From Streptomyces tirandamycinicus (lineage in GTDB: Bacteria > Actinomycetota > Actinomycetes > Streptomycetales > Streptomycetaceae): a stretch of DNA of 64,000 nucleotides. The stretch is from assembly GCF_003097515.1 (NCBI RefSeq), contig NZ_CP029188.1:5033001-5097000 (forward strand), written 5' to 3'. The position numbers and the translations under genes were made by a program. This document shows, piece after piece, positions 26,617-36,035 of this stretch; position 1 is the stretch's first letter; every line of letters starts with the position of its first letter. The notes under the pieces were generated by a model. It was not told the DNA's origin. It saw only the letters and a program-made list of their open reading frames with translations, and ran no database searches.

Positions 26617-29600
26617 CTACATCTCGACTTCGCGGCCGCTGATCTCGACGGCCGGGGCTCGGCGTACTTCCGGTTCGTCTCGGCGTGCCCGCTCGGCCTC
26701 CTCCATCTGCCGCACCTGCTCCCGGTCGGCCAGAATCTCCGCGGCCCGCCCGGCAGTACGGACGGCCTCTGTCAGCTCCTCGCCCGTGAGGAGGTGTCCC
26801 GCTTCATGGGCCCGCTCGTGTGCCTCGCGCAGCCGCTCGGCTTCGGACTGGAACACGGGCGCACCGGATTCCAGCGTGGCCTCCTGCGTGTCTTCGCGGC
26901 GTTCCAAGTATTCCGGTTCCGGCGAGCGCAGTTCCAGCTGGCGCTGGGCCTCCTGGGCTCGCTGGCGTACGTCCTCGGTGTGCTCGTGCCACGCGGTGCG
27001 GGCCGTATGGACCTGTTCCAGCTTCTCGACGTCCTCGGCCAGCGTGGTGGCCAGGGCCTCGTACGCCTGGGCGGCCTCGGCCATCTCCCGGCGCCGGTCG
27101 TCGGTCTCGGCCTCCATCGCGGCGATGTATTTCTGCAGGGACTCGCGCTCGGCGTCGGCCAGGGACTCGCTCGCCTCGCGCAGCTGGCCGGCCACGTGCG
27201 GCGGTGCCCACGCGGTCTCGCGCTCGTACCGCTCGATGGCCTGCCGCAGCGTGGCGTCGGACGCTCCGACCAGTTCCATGCGGTCGTCCGGCTCGCCCAG
27301 TGCCCGGTAGGCGCGGTCCCAGTCCTGGCGGACGTCGACAGCTCCGCGGCCCGGCCTCGGGCCGATCGGGTCGCGCTCGCTGTCGTACTCGTGGGCCTCG
27401 CGGTACGCCATGACCGTCCCGGCCCGCTCGATCCAGCGCTGCTGCCATGCCGGGTCGTCCGGGACGGGCCCGAGCGTGTCGCGGGCCCACTGCGGCAGTT
27501 CCTCGGCGGCCGCCAGCTCCCGGCCCAGTTCCAGCCGCTTCTCCTCGGCGATCTCAGCGAGGGCGCGGGCGTACTCGCCCTTGGGGCCCTCGATTCCAGC
27601 GGTCCGGGTTCGCCAGTCGGCGCGCTCCTCGGCGGCCGCGTGCCGCTCCTCCGCGATGCGGGCCCGCTCCTGCGACTCCTGTGCCCCGTGCAGCACTTCG
27701 GCGCCCAGCTGCATGGCCATCGCCTGGTCCAGCGCGGCCTGCTGCCGCGCCTGGTCGGCTGTGGCTTCGGCGGCTCGCTGTGCGTCCGCCGGGTCGCCGG
27801 CCCGAGTGTGCGAAACGGCCTCCGCCTCGGCCTGCTCGCGGTCGGCGTCGGCGACGGGCAGCGTGGACAGCTCGCCCATAAGGTCGGTGACGGTCCGCTC
27901 CTGGACCTCGACCGCTTCACGCACGCGGCGCTCGTCGGTCCGCACCTGGTGGCGCTCGGCCGCGTCGATGCGCTGCTCCAGTCGCCAGTGGAGCACCTTG
28001 CCCAGATCCTTGGCGTCCTCCAGCCGGCCCTGGCCGATGACATCGCGCATCAGGTCGATGGCGTCGTGGCCTTCGGCCTCGGCGCTGCGTCCGAGCCTGA
28101 CGAGGGAGCTATATGCCTCGCTGTCGCGCAGCTCGCGGTAGCGCTCCGGGCCCAGCTGCTCGTGGAGCACGCGGCCGAAGCGCAGCTCTGCGGCCTCGGT
28201 CGACAGGTCTTCCAGTTCGAACGCGTGCTTCGCGAGCGAGCGGGACCATTCCAGCTCTTCCCGCTGTGCCTGGGTGGCCGACTTCTCGATGCTGGAATTG
28301 TCGAGCGTCTGCGTCAGGACGGCGAGCTTGTCGGGCCGTTCCTCGACGGGCAGACCGGGGGTGTCGGTGGCCACGTACGCCGTGTTGGAATCGCGGCCGC
28401 GCGTCATCGCCACATAGAACGCCTCGCGTGTTCCAGCCCCTTCCACGAGCGTGTGGCAGGTGTCGACGGTGCGGCCCTGGGCGGAGTGCACGGTGCCGGC
28501 GTACGCCAGATCCACGTGGCTACGGACGTAATCCAGCGGCAGCTGGAGAGTGTCCCCGTCGTCGTAGGCGACGGTCACCCCCCGCTCCGTGACGCCGAGA
28601 ACCTTCACCACGTCCCTGTTCGTGGCGAACCGCTCACCGCTCGCGCTGGTCAGGCTCCGGTTGTTGTCGCGCAGCTGGATCATGTCGCCGACACCCACGG
28701 TCAGGCCGCGCTTCTGCAGTTCAATGCCGTCCTCGGCGACCAGGCCGAGCCGTACGAGGTCGGCGCGGGCACGCGCGGCCAACTCGTCCGCCTGCGCGTT
28801 GGTCTCGGCGATCAGGAGCGCGTTCTTGCCGCTCACGTGGTCGGACAGCCAGGACTGGTAGGCGGCCGCCACCATCTCCTCGCAGGTGCCGCCGCGCAGC
28901 CGGCCGCGGTCCTCGTACGCGGCCAGAGCCTCGCGCTTCCCGTCGCGCAGCTGCAGTGACGCCTCCTTCTCCCACTCGTGGGAGAAGCGCATCACGGCGT
29001 CGAGTCGATGCACGTTGGGCAGCTCGTCGCTGAGGTGCGCGAACATGCCGCCGGCGCCCACGGCGCCCAGCTGGGCGCTGTCGCCCACGTACATCACCTT
29101 GGCCCCCACGCGGTCCGCGTAGCGGCGGATCTCGTCCAGCTGGCCCTGCTCGGCCATGGACGCCTCGTCAACCATGACCAGCTGCCCGGGCCGCAGCTGG
29201 TGGGCCTCGCGGTCCGATTCCAAAACCGGCAGACCGGATTCCAGCCGACGGTTCGTGGTCAGGAACTTCGCGATGTTCGCGGAGTTCCGCACGCCTTCCT
29301 CGGCCAGCACTCGGGCGGCCCGCTGGCTGACGGTCAACCCGAGCACGGGCCCGACTTCCCGGGTCCAGACGTCGTGGACGGCGCCCGCAAGGCGGCTCTT
29401 TCCAGTTCCAGCGGGGGCGGCGACCACCTCCATCCGGCGCCCGGAGCCGAGGATGCCGCGCAGGGCCTTCTCCTGGCCCTCGTTGAGTCCGGCGACGGCC
29501 ACGACCTCGTCGATCGCGGCGCGCGCGACGGCCGGGGCGCCCAGCTCGGTGGCCTTGGCGATCAGCCGCCCCTCGCGCTCCAGATGGGCCTCGGTGGCGT

Positions 29601-31239
29601 AGCGGCGGGCGCCGTGGCGGCCGTAGACGGACAGTCCGTCCTCGCGTGTCAGCTCCTGCGGGAGCGGGACGAGGTTGGCGGCGGTCAGCCGAACCACGCC
29701 GGCGTCTCCACCGGACTGCAGCGCGGTATCGGCCAGCTCGTTCACCAGAGCCTTGACCTGGTGCCGTTCCAACCCGCCGAGACAGTCGGGCAGCTGCTTG
29801 GTGATCTCCACCACGAGGTCGGCCCGGCGCCATGCGCTCTTCTGCTCCTGGACGGTCTCGACCGCGTGCCGCACTACGGCCTCCGGGTCGAATTCCAACC
29901 CCGATTCCAACTCTGCGCGGCGGCGTTCCAACTGTTCCAGCTCGGCGCTCGCGCGCTCTGCCAGAGCTGGAACGCCCGCCAGGGATTCGCGGGTCTCGGC
30001 CACCATGTCGGCCTCCCAGCGGGCCAGCAGCTGCTCACGTGGAATCGCCTGGGTCTTGTTCTTCCGCTCGTTCAGGTTCGCCCACTGCGCCATCTTCGCC
30101 AGCTCGTGTGGGGACGGCGGGCGTCCGTTCCGGTCCTCCCACGCGGCCGCGAGCTCGGCGGTCCTCTTCGTGATTGTCCGGCGCCGTCCGCTGAACTTGT
30201 CCCGCAAGTCCTCGGGAACGCCGAGTACCTCGCGGGCCATACCATCCGGCCGCATCGCGGTGCGCAGCTGCAGCCGCCGGTACAGGGCCTCGTCAGCCGT
30301 CTTCTCGAAGAGGTGCCCGGCCGCCTTGGTGTGCCGGTAGATCTCCTGCCCGTCGATGGCCAGCCACTTCGACCGCGTCTCGCCGGTCACCTCGTCCGTG
30401 GACGTGACCTCCACGCGGTTCCAGATGGCGTTGTGGATGTGAAGCTGCGGGTCGTTGTCCCGGCTGGTGTGCTGGCGGAAGCTGGCGACAGTCCAGCGGT
30501 GCGCGTCGACCTGGCGGCCGGTCGGCGTGCCCTCGGCATCCTTCGCGCCGTGACGGCCGTCGCGCGCGTACCCGGCCTCTTCCTGCAGGAATTCCAGTCC
30601 GGCCTGCACGCCTTCCATCACGGATTCCCACACCGCGTCCGCCTTCGCCGCGGCGGCGGCTGCGCCTTCCAGGTCGCCGGCGTCTCGCAGCCGCGCGGCC
30701 TCGACCTGGAATCCGGCGTGCAGCAGGCTGTACGACTTCGGAACCGAGAACGTGACGTCGTAGTACGAGCGGGCGGCCGGGGCGTTCTGCCGCACCTTCA
30801 GCTCCGCCGCGCGGCACTGCTCGGGTGTCGCGTCCGGCCCCAGTTCCTCGAGCGCGGCCGCCACGCGCTCTTCCGTGGACTTCGTGTAGTCCATCGGCCG
30901 CCGGCCCAGCCGAGCGGCGTCGTAGATGGCGGCCACCTGGGCTTTGTACTCGTCCGATCCGGGCTCGACCGCGATAGCGGAGAGTGACGCTCGAACGTCC
31001 TCGTGCAGGCGCGGGTCGGTGAACTTCGAGTACATGTCGCTCATCAGTGCATGGTCGACTTCACCCGTCAGACCAAGATCATTAGCGCCGTCTCCGAGCC
31101 AGATACCGGCCGGTTCACCGGCCTGCTCGATCGCCTTCAAGTAGTAGTGTTCGCCGCCTTTGCCCACCTGATTGATCAGGTAACCCGGGTCAGATCCGGG
31201 CGAGACAGTGGCGGTCATGCTGATCACGCTACGGGCCAT
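26617..31239 (-). CDS. traA: TraA, MobF-family conjugative relaxase-helicase
   Basis: 1540 residues. N-terminal TrwC-type relaxase: the tyrosine pair in GGEHYYLKAIEQAG near 32, SFSVPKS-like FSVPKSYSLL near 168, and the metal-binding three-histidine motif DPQLHIHN near 266. Central RecD/TraI helicase: Walker A APAGTGKS near 608, Walker B MVDEASM near 693, motif VI VAMTRGRDSNTAYV near 950. The last 550 residues are charged and coiled-coil-like. It nicks oriT, stays bound to the 5-prime end and unwinds the strand for transfer. ATG 31218 is an alternative start without a visible ribosome site. Its oriT should lie close upstream. Confidence 0.92.
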   Translation of the reverse strand: MARSVISMTATVSPGSDPGYLINQVGKGGEHYYLKAIEQAGEPAGIWLGDGANDLGLTGEVDHALMSDMYSKFTDPRLHEDVRASLSAIAVEPGSDEYKAQVAAIYDAARLGRRPMDYTKSTEERVAAALEELGPDATPEQCRAAELKVRQNAPAARSYYDVTFSVPKSYSLLHAGFQVEAARLRDAGDLEGAAAAAAKADAVWESVMEGVQAGLEFLQEEAGYARDGRHGAKDAEGTPTGRQVDAHRWTVASFRQHTSRDNDPQLHIHNAIWNRVEVTSTDEVTGETRSKWLAIDGQEIYRHTKAAGHLFEKTADEALYRRLQLRTAMRPDGMAREVLGVPEDLRDKFSGRRRTITKRTAELAAAWEDRNGRPPSPHELAKMAQWANLNERKNKTQAIPREQLLARWEADMVAETRESLAGVPALAERASAELEQLERRRAELESGLEFDPEAVVRHAVETVQEQKSAWRRADLVVEITKQLPDCLGGLERHQVKALVNELADTALQSGGDAGVVRLTAANLVPLPQELTREDGLSVYGRHGARRYATEAHLEREGRLIAKATELGAPAVARAAIDEVVAVAGLNEGQEKALRGILGSGRRMEVVAAPAGTGKSRLAGAVHDVWTREVGPVLGLTVSQRAARVLAEEGVRNSANIAKFLTTNRRLESGLPVLESDREAHQLRPGQLVMVDEASMAEQGQLDEIRRYADRVGAKVMYVGDSAQLGAVGAGGMFAHLSDELPNVHRLDAVMRFSHEWEKEASLQLRDGKREALAAYEDRGRLRGGTCEEMVAAAYQSWLSDHVSGKNALLIAETNAQADELAARARADLVRLGLVAEDGIELQKRGLTVGVGDMIQLRDNNRSLTSASGERFATNRDVVKVLGVTERGVTVAYDDGDTLQLPLDYVRSHVDLAYAGTVHSAQGRTVDTCHTLVEGAGTREAFYVAMTRGRDSNTAYVATDTPGLPVEERPDKLAVLTQTLDNSSIEKSATQAQREELEWSRSLAKHAFELEDLSTEAAELRFGRVLHEQLGPERYRELRDSEAYSSLVRLGRSAEAEGHDAIDLMRDVIGQGRLEDAKDLGKVLHWRLEQRIDAAERHQVRTDERRVREAVEVQERTVTDLMGELSTLPVADADREQAEAEAVSHTRAGDPADAQRAAEATADQARQQAALDQAMAMQLGAEVLHGAQESQERARIAEERHAAAEERADWRTRTAGIEGPKGEYARALAEIAEEKRLELGRELAAAEELPQWARDTLGPVPDDPAWQQRWIERAGTVMAYREAHEYDSERDPIGPRPGRGAVDVRQDWDRAYRALGEPDDRMELVGASDATLRQAIERYERETAWAPPHVAGQLREASESLADAERESLQKYIAAMEAETDDRRREMAEAAQAYEALATTLAEDVEKLEQVHTARTAWHEHTEDVRQRAQEAQRQLELRSPEPEYLERREDTQEATLESGAPVFQSEAERLREAHERAHEAGHLLTGEELTEAVRTAGRAAEILADREQVRQMEEAERARRDEPEVRRAPAVEISGREVEM

Positions 31240-31254
31240 CGGATATTAATGCAA

Positions 31255-31400
31255 GGGTGTGAGTGCCTTTGGGTAGTGCGTGACGGACATTCAGAGGGTG
31301 TCTTTCAGTGGGTGGTTCGTGGTGCTGCTGGGGTCTCTGGCTCGGTGGTAGTGCGTCTTTGCTTCCTGTCTGCTGATGCTCCCTGGGCATGCGTGCTGGC
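31255..31400. other. candidate oriT region upstream of traA
   Basis: The plus strand here is strikingly G/T-rich and A-poor, unlike neighbouring genes, and has a 10-base direct repeat GGTAGTGCGT at 31272-31281 and 31347-31356. MobF relaxases usually have oriT next to their gene. The assignment is inference; no nic site was recognised. Confidence 0.35.
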
Positions 31401-31440
31401 GCGAGTGGAAGCGGGGCAGCTACGGTGGCCGCAGACGGCG

Positions 31441-31473
31441 AGAGGCCCGCCCCCTGGGAGGGGCTGGGCCTCT
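31441..31473 (-). terminator. terminator of the HNH-like gene
   Basis: AGAGGCCC at 31441-31448 pairs with GGGCCTCT at 31466-31473, with an inner CCCC/GGGG stem. It lies 34 bases past the minus-strand stop. Confidence 0.6.
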
Positions 31474-31506
31474 TCGACTGTTACCAAGCGTGGTGGTTTG
31501 GGTTCT

Positions 31507-32025
31507 TCACCAAAGAGCGTCTTGGTGGGCGCCGGAAGGGTGCCCGGCGGCGATGGCTGCCGTAATGGCGGCTGCCTCGTGTCCCGTCTCGGCGGCCAGG
31601 ATGGCGTCCCGGACGGCGACTGCTCGTCCAGCCGCACCCCGCACGTCCGCGAGCGCGTGGCCGGCCAGGCGCGACCGGGCCGCGTAATCCACGACGTTCT
31701 GCAGCCGCTCCCCGATCAGCCAGTGCCGGGGGTTCTGGCAGCTCGACTCATCGCACGTGTGCCGAATCACGGCACCGTTCCTCAGAGCGGCCGCCCCGTG
31801 ATGGATGGCCCACCCCAGTACGTGGGCCGACACCACCCGGGAGGTGCCTGCCGCTCGACTGCCCGCGCGGAGCTTCCCGTGGCCGGAGTCGCTGATGGCG
31901 CCCAACCACCAATGGTGGGCGTCCGGTCCGCCTCCGCGGTGCACCTTCGCCTCGTACCGCGCGACGGTCTCGGCGTCGGCGGCCAAACGCTCCCACGGCA
32001 CCAAGGGCATCTGCTCTTCCGGCAC
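31507..32025 (-). CDS. HNH endonuclease-like protein
   Basis: 172 residues from GTG 32025, chosen for the strong GGAGGAGG 6 bases upstream; the frame runs further but without homology. A region IRHTCDESSCQNPRHW then LIGERLQNVVDYAAR matches the zinc-loop/HNH pattern H-x-CD-x-x-x-C-x-NP-x-H with following N-x-x-D seen in phage and plasmid HNH nucleases. An upstream HHWW and several arginines could complete the fold. It is a single gene behind traA. Could be a homing-type nuclease or a defence nuclease; activity not provable from sequence. Confidence 0.65.
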   Translation of the reverse strand: MPEEQMPLVPWERLAADAETVARYEAKVHRGGGPDAHHWWLGAISDSGHGKLRAGSRAAGTSRVVSAHVLGWAIHHGAAALRNGAVIRHTCDESSCQNPRHWLIGERLQNVVDYAARSRLAGHALADVRGAAGRAVAVRDAILAAETGHEAAAITAAIAAGHPSGAHQDALW

Positions 32026-32245
32026 GGCGTCCTCCTCCCTCGCGGGCGCTGGAACGGCGCCCCGCGCTTCCAGCACACCATGGCCCCGCGTTCCAGAGCG
32101 GGGTAGCCCCTGCAGCCGGAAGGCGCACACTACGGGCGCGCGCTCGCGAGAGCGGGAGAGCGTCGGGTAGCACTGATGGTGCGCTGGGGCCACTCGGCCT
32201 CTCGCGCGAGCAGCGCTGCCGCTTGTGCCCGGACTGCCGCGAGGT

Positions 32246-32827
32246 TCAGGCGACGGACGGACGCCTTGGATCGGTCGGGACGATCGCGTGCTCATCGAAG
32301 AGCTGTTCAAGGGCCTCGTGGCCGTGCTCACGGCGGTATGCCATCTCGGCTGCGGTGGCAGGAAGGGCCCAGAGGATGCGGGCATGGCCGTCCGGCAGCG
32401 GGCAGTGCTCCAGGTCAGGGCCGTGCAGGTAGGGGGGGCTGATCAGCAGGTGGTCGCAGTGGGACCCGGGCAGCCACGGCTCCCCGATGGGCAGGCTGTG
32501 CCCGAGATCGAGGTGGTGATCGGCGTGGTAGTAGGCGGTCATGGCCAGAAGATCAACGAAGCGTTCGTCGCGGACGGGCGCGGTGAGGACGAATTCGAGG
32601 CCGTCGCCGTCGGTCTCGACCGTGGACCAACAGCCGGCGGTGATGTAGGCCCAGCTTTCGGCGCGCGGCCCTGGGCTGACGGTGACGATCCGCAGACTGA
32701 GAACCGCTTCCCTTCGCCCAGGTCCCAGGTCGTAATCGCTGGCCGTGATCGCATGGCCGGTAAAGAAGTCGCGAACGTGGGCCTCGACGCCTGCTATCGC
32801 CCGCTGGCTGCGCTCGCTCTCGAACAT
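32246..32827 (-). CDS. suppressor-of-fused (SUFU) domain protein
   Basis: 193 residues. The pattern YITAGCWSTVE-like (SWAYITAGCWS), EFVLTAPVRDERFVDLLAMTAYYH, GHSLPIGEPWLPGSHCDHLLISPPYLH and ILWALPATAAEMAYRREHGHEALEQLFDE is that of bacterial SUFU-domain proteins. In bacteria they occur alone or as immunity partners to polymorphic toxins. No toxin gene with a recognisable nuclease domain lies beside it here apart from the HNH-like gene upstream in the window, so an immunity role is only a possibility. No signal peptide. Confidence 0.8.
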   Translation of the reverse strand: MFESERSQRAIAGVEAHVRDFFTGHAITASDYDLGPGRREAVLSLRIVTVSPGPRAESWAYITAGCWSTVETDGDGLEFVLTAPVRDERFVDLLAMTAYYHADHHLDLGHSLPIGEPWLPGSHCDHLLISPPYLHGPDLEHCPLPDGHARILWALPATAAEMAYRREHGHEALEQLFDEHAIVPTDPRRPSVA

Positions 32828-32870
32828 GAGGGAGAGGATCTCACGGCTGGCCCAGGTGTCCTGGCTGTGA

Positions 32871-32897
32871 GTCCGCCCCGCCGGAGGCGGGGCGGAC
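32871..32897. terminator. perfect 12-bp hairpin with GGA loop
   Basis: GTCCGCCCCGCC GGA GGCGGGGCGGAC directly downstream of the IS21 istB remnant on the minus strand and upstream of the SUFU gene. Likely the old IS terminator. Confidence 0.65.
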
Positions 32898-32906
32898 CCG
32901 GATGGT

Positions 32907-33002
32907 TCAGCCGGCCTTGACCGGCTCCTCGGCTCGGGCTCGGGTGCCGGCGAGGCGGTAGGAGTCGGTGCCGGTCTCGATGATGGTGCCGTTGAACTAG
33001 GC
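32907..33002 (-). pseudogene. IS21-family IstB C-terminal fragment
   Basis: The minus strand reads FNGTIIETGTDSYRLAGTRA then RAEEPVKAG and stop. This is the C-terminus of IstB-like helper ATPases of IS21 elements. There is no start and nothing of istA nearby, so it is a scar of an old insertion. Confidence 0.6.
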
Positions 33003-33086
33003 CGAACGTCACGAACCCGTCACTGCGCCGTCACCCGGCGCACTCCACGGCCATGATGCAAACCCTCGCACCAGCCAGGGGGGTAC

Positions 33087-33578
33087 ATGAACACCCGCAC
33101 CATCATCCTCGCCGCAGTCCTCGCCGTCAGCCTCACCGGCTGCGGCAACCGCACAACCCCAACCGCCGAACCGCCAACTCCAACCCCTACAGCATCGCCG
33201 TCACCCACCATGGACGCCGCCCAGCAGATGGTCGAATGGCGCGACAACGGCGGCATGGACACCCTCCAGACCCTCATGGCAGACCTCTCTGCCGTCCAGG
33301 AAGACTCAGACCCCATCGACCTCGATGGCCTCCGCGACAGCTGCTCCACGCTCACGGCCAATCTCGAAACCGCCCGCGGCGGCACCCCCATGCCGCACCC
33401 GGCCACCGCCCAACGATGGAACCTCGCCCTTGAGCACCTCACCGCATCCGCCAAAGCGTGCTCCGACGGTGCAGTCAGCGGGGACCAGGCGTCGTTCGAC
33501 CTGATGGCGTCCGAGATGGACATCGGCATCAAGCACATGGAGGCAGTCGCCAAGCACATCGGCGAACTCGCCCAGTGA
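33087..33578 (+). CDS. hypothetical lipoprotein
   Basis: 163 residues, ATG after GGGGGG-like sequence (CAGGGGGGTAC). Signal peptide with LTGC lipobox, cysteine at residue 19, followed by a Pro/Thr linker and a helical, mildly acidic domain with two cysteines (DSCSTL and AKACSDG) that could form a disulfide. Single gene; not recognised. Spacing and codon use look genuine. Confidence 0.72.
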   Translation: MNTRTIILAAVLAVSLTGCGNRTTPTAEPPTPTPTASPSPTMDAAQQMVEWRDNGGMDTLQTLMADLSAVQEDSDPIDLDGLRDSCSTLTANLETARGGTPMPHPATAQRWNLALEHLTASAKACSDGAVSGDQASFDLMASEMDIGIKHMEAVAKHIGELAQ

Positions 33579-33981
33579 CAAAGCTGCCCCGCTCGATCCG
33601 GGCGGGGCACCTTCGTGCGTCTGCCTCCCAGTACCGGGGCTGGGGAAGCTGGCGCACATCTGGTTACAGGCGCTCTCACACGCGAGAACGGAGCGCCGCG
33701 GCCTCGCCCTCCGGGGACCGGTTCCCTGCCGGCTACGTCAGTGAGAACTGAGAACGGTGGTAGCTGGCTCCCAAGAACGCTCAACCGACGCTTATGAAGG
33801 AGATCTTGGTGAGCTCTACACGGCCCCCGCGGGAGAGTTCGACCCTCACCCGACCGCACGCCAAACACCCCGCACCTCCGGGACAGGGGACGCGGCGCCC
33901 TTAACCCCGCTGGCTACTCACACGGTCCCTGAGTACTCCCGCTCATGATCCGCGGGGTCATGGCTGCCTAGCGTGACCCGC
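33579..33981. other. gene-free interval
   Basis: About 400 bases between the lipoprotein and the next gene. Short open frames here have no ribosome site or family resemblance; GAGAACTGAGAAC and similar short repeats are the only structure seen. Confidence 0.5.
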
Positions 33982-34590
33982 ATGGACACGGATTGGGCCC
34001 TCACCGACACCCCATCTCCGGACACGCCCCGGTGGTTCAAGGGCTGCGCGATCGCCGTCCTCGTCCTCCTTGGACTGACCGGCCTCGGAGCTTGGGGGCT
34101 GGCCGAGTTCGAGAAGGGCCTCGACGGCTACGGCCAACTGGATCAGAGCGGCCCCGCCGGATCGGTCGCGGACCCCCTCGGCCCCGGCGCGACCGCGCGG
34201 TACGAGGACGGCCTGAAAGTGACCGTCAGCCGCCCGCGCCCGGAGCCCGACGGCACCTACGGCCTCACTGTGACCTACGACAACGGCACCGACGAAACGA
34301 TCCACCCCATCGGAGAGTCGCCCGACGCGGGCGTCTCCGCATACAGCTCCGCACCCCTGGTCGTCCGCGCGGGCTGGGCACTCGACGACTACTCCTCTGA
34401 AACCACCCTGAACTGGCTGAACTCGAGGGAGGCTGCCGCAGGCCTCGTGTCACCCCTCAGCCCGGACCGCAAGCGCACCGTCCCGGTCCGCATCAGGCCG
34501 AACGGCGAAGGGATCACGGTCACGGTGGAAGTGACCCCGCCGACCGCCTCGTTCCGCGAAACGGCCTACTTCCAGCTCACCCTGGACTAA
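33982..34590 (+). CDS. hypothetical membrane-anchored protein
   Basis: 202 residues from ATG 33982 (GTG 33973 possible). A short cytoplasmic tail, one transmembrane helix (CAIAVLVLLGLTGLGAWGL, near 20-38), then an extracellular beta-rich domain with KVTVSRPRPEPDGTYGLTVTYDNGTD, resembling DUF4352-like ligand-binding or stress proteins of Gram-positive bacteria. No cysteine lipobox. Alone on its transcript. Function unknown. Confidence 0.72.
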   Translation: MDTDWALTDTPSPDTPRWFKGCAIAVLVLLGLTGLGAWGLAEFEKGLDGYGQLDQSGPAGSVADPLGPGATARYEDGLKVTVSRPRPEPDGTYGLTVTYDNGTDETIHPIGESPDAGVSAYSSAPLVVRAGWALDDYSSETTLNWLNSREAAAGLVSPLSPDRKRTVPVRIRPNGEGITVTVEVTPPTASFRETAYFQLTLD

Positions 34591-34658
34591 CGCCTGGCCC
34601 TGCTCACGACGTATCCGAGGCCCGCCCCTGGCGGCACCAGCGGGATAGGACAGGCGTC

Positions 34659-35882
34659 CTATCTACCTGGCCAGTGTGTGGCGGCTTGGATGGGGGCGGC
34701 GAGGGCGCGTCGCGGTGTTGAGGAAGGTGTTGATTTGCCCAGTGCTTCGCTGAAGGCGCACAGGAGTTCTTCCGCCCGTGTCGTAGGTTTCGGCTGGTTC
34801 TGCGGCCGTGGGGTCTTCTTGCGGGCCGGCGCCGGGGACCACGCCTGCGGAGTGGGAGCGGTCTGTTCCCACAGAGGGCGGAAGAAGCTCGGCTCCCCGT
34901 CGAGGACCTGGACGAGGCGTTCGACGTGCTCCCAGTCGTAGACGGCTGTTCCTTCGAGTAGTCCGGTGACATGGTCCTGGCTCAGGGTGCCGCTGGTGGT
35001 GGCGATGGCCCAGGGAGTCGGGCGGCCGGCCCGCATGTGCAGGTATCGCAGCGCGGACGCCAGGGTGTGGGGGCGCTTCTCCCGGCCCCGGCGTGCCTCT
35101 GCATCCTCCCAGACCTTCCTGAGGATCACGGGGTCTGCTCCGCATGCGCGGGCGATGGCTGCCGCGTCTCTCCATGTCGGGAACCTCTCGCCGTTCATCA
35201 GTCTCGACAGGAAGCTGGGGGACAGCCCCGTACGCGCTCCCAGGGCGCGCAGGCTCTGCCCGGAGGCTCGCTGCAGACTACTCAGGACGCTGGCCAGGTC
35301 CTGCGGGTTGGCGCATGGCGGAGTCTGCTGCGGCAGCCCAGGCCGCTCTGCGCCGGCTGACGGGGTACCGGAGCGATCATCCGCTGACGTGCGACGTGTT
35401 CCCGACTGGTTGGGCGCAGGGGCGTCCGTTCGCGGGGTGTGCTTGTGCGTTTGCGTCCGGTTGAGGGCACGGTGGACCACCGGCGGCGCGTACTTACGGC
35501 GTGCAGTCTCCCGGGTCATTCCCAGCAGCGTGCTGATGGTCTCCCAGGGCTCCCCACACTGCCGTGCGCGGCCCACCATCGCGACCGTCAGCTGATCGAT
35601 GCTGCGCTGAACTTCGAGAAACTGTCGTAACGGGATGTTTCCGGCTGCCCCGGGGATGTCGAGTGTGTCGAGCAGCTGCTGGATCGCGTTGCCGGAAGCG
35701 ACGAGTTCCGCTCGCAGATAGGCGTCGAACTGCTCTGTGTCCGGCGACGCCGCCTTACGCCGGTCACGGTGCGCAGCCTGTCGGCACTTTGTGCCGCAGT
35801 ACTCCCCTGGACGCCCGGTGTGCTGCTGCGCCAGTTCTTCGCCGCACCGCTTACAGTTGCTGGGCGAAAATGTGTTCCCCAT
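34659..35882 (-). CDS. zinc-finger/HTH/XRE fusion regulator
   Basis: 407 residues from ATG 35882. Three parts: a zinc-binding knuckle CKRCGEELAQQHTGRPGEYC then GTKCRQAAHRDRR (residues 8-45); a middle HTH-like segment WETISTLLGMTRETARRKY near 120-140, like an RNA-polymerase sigma region 4 or plasmid regulator; and an XRE-type HTH SLRALGARTGLSPSFLSRLM near 215-235 with a long C-terminal sensor-like half. The order finger-HTH-XRE is unusual. It probably binds DNA and controls neighbouring mobile-region genes. A related finger is found in the gene at 38916. Confidence 0.75.
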   Translation of the reverse strand: MGNTFSPSNCKRCGEELAQQHTGRPGEYCGTKCRQAAHRDRRKAASPDTEQFDAYLRAELVASGNAIQQLLDTLDIPGAAGNIPLRQFLEVQRSIDQLTVAMVGRARQCGEPWETISTLLGMTRETARRKYAPPVVHRALNRTQTHKHTPRTDAPAPNQSGTRRTSADDRSGTPSAGAERPGLPQQTPPCANPQDLASVLSSLQRASGQSLRALGARTGLSPSFLSRLMNGERFPTWRDAAAIARACGADPVILRKVWEDAEARRGREKRPHTLASALRYLHMRAGRPTPWAIATTSGTLSQDHVTGLLEGTAVYDWEHVERLVQVLDGEPSFFRPLWEQTAPTPQAWSPAPARKKTPRPQNQPKPTTRAEELLCAFSEALGKSTPSSTPRRALAAPIQAATHWPGR

Positions 35883-36035
35883 GCCGAAAACTTCCTGACG
35901 GATCGGGACCCGGCGCGACGAAAGGTCAACGCATTCGGGAAACGTGACGAAAGAAGGTGCTGCCGAGTCCGTTTCGTAGGGAACGGACTCGGCGGGGCGG
36001 CACCGGGGGCCGACGCAGCTGCCCCCCGGCATCCG

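Noticed and set aside
26020..30987. Very long plus-strand open frames (979 and 669 residues) opposite traA
   Set aside because: They are antisense to a relaxase with clear motifs, are rich in Gly/Leu/Val/His-type artefact composition, and have no ribosome sites or family motifs. The only true part is the truncated ABC ATPase up to 26472.
33757..33948. 63-residue plus frame before the 33982 gene
   Set aside because: No ribosome site, no homology and a low-complexity C-terminus.
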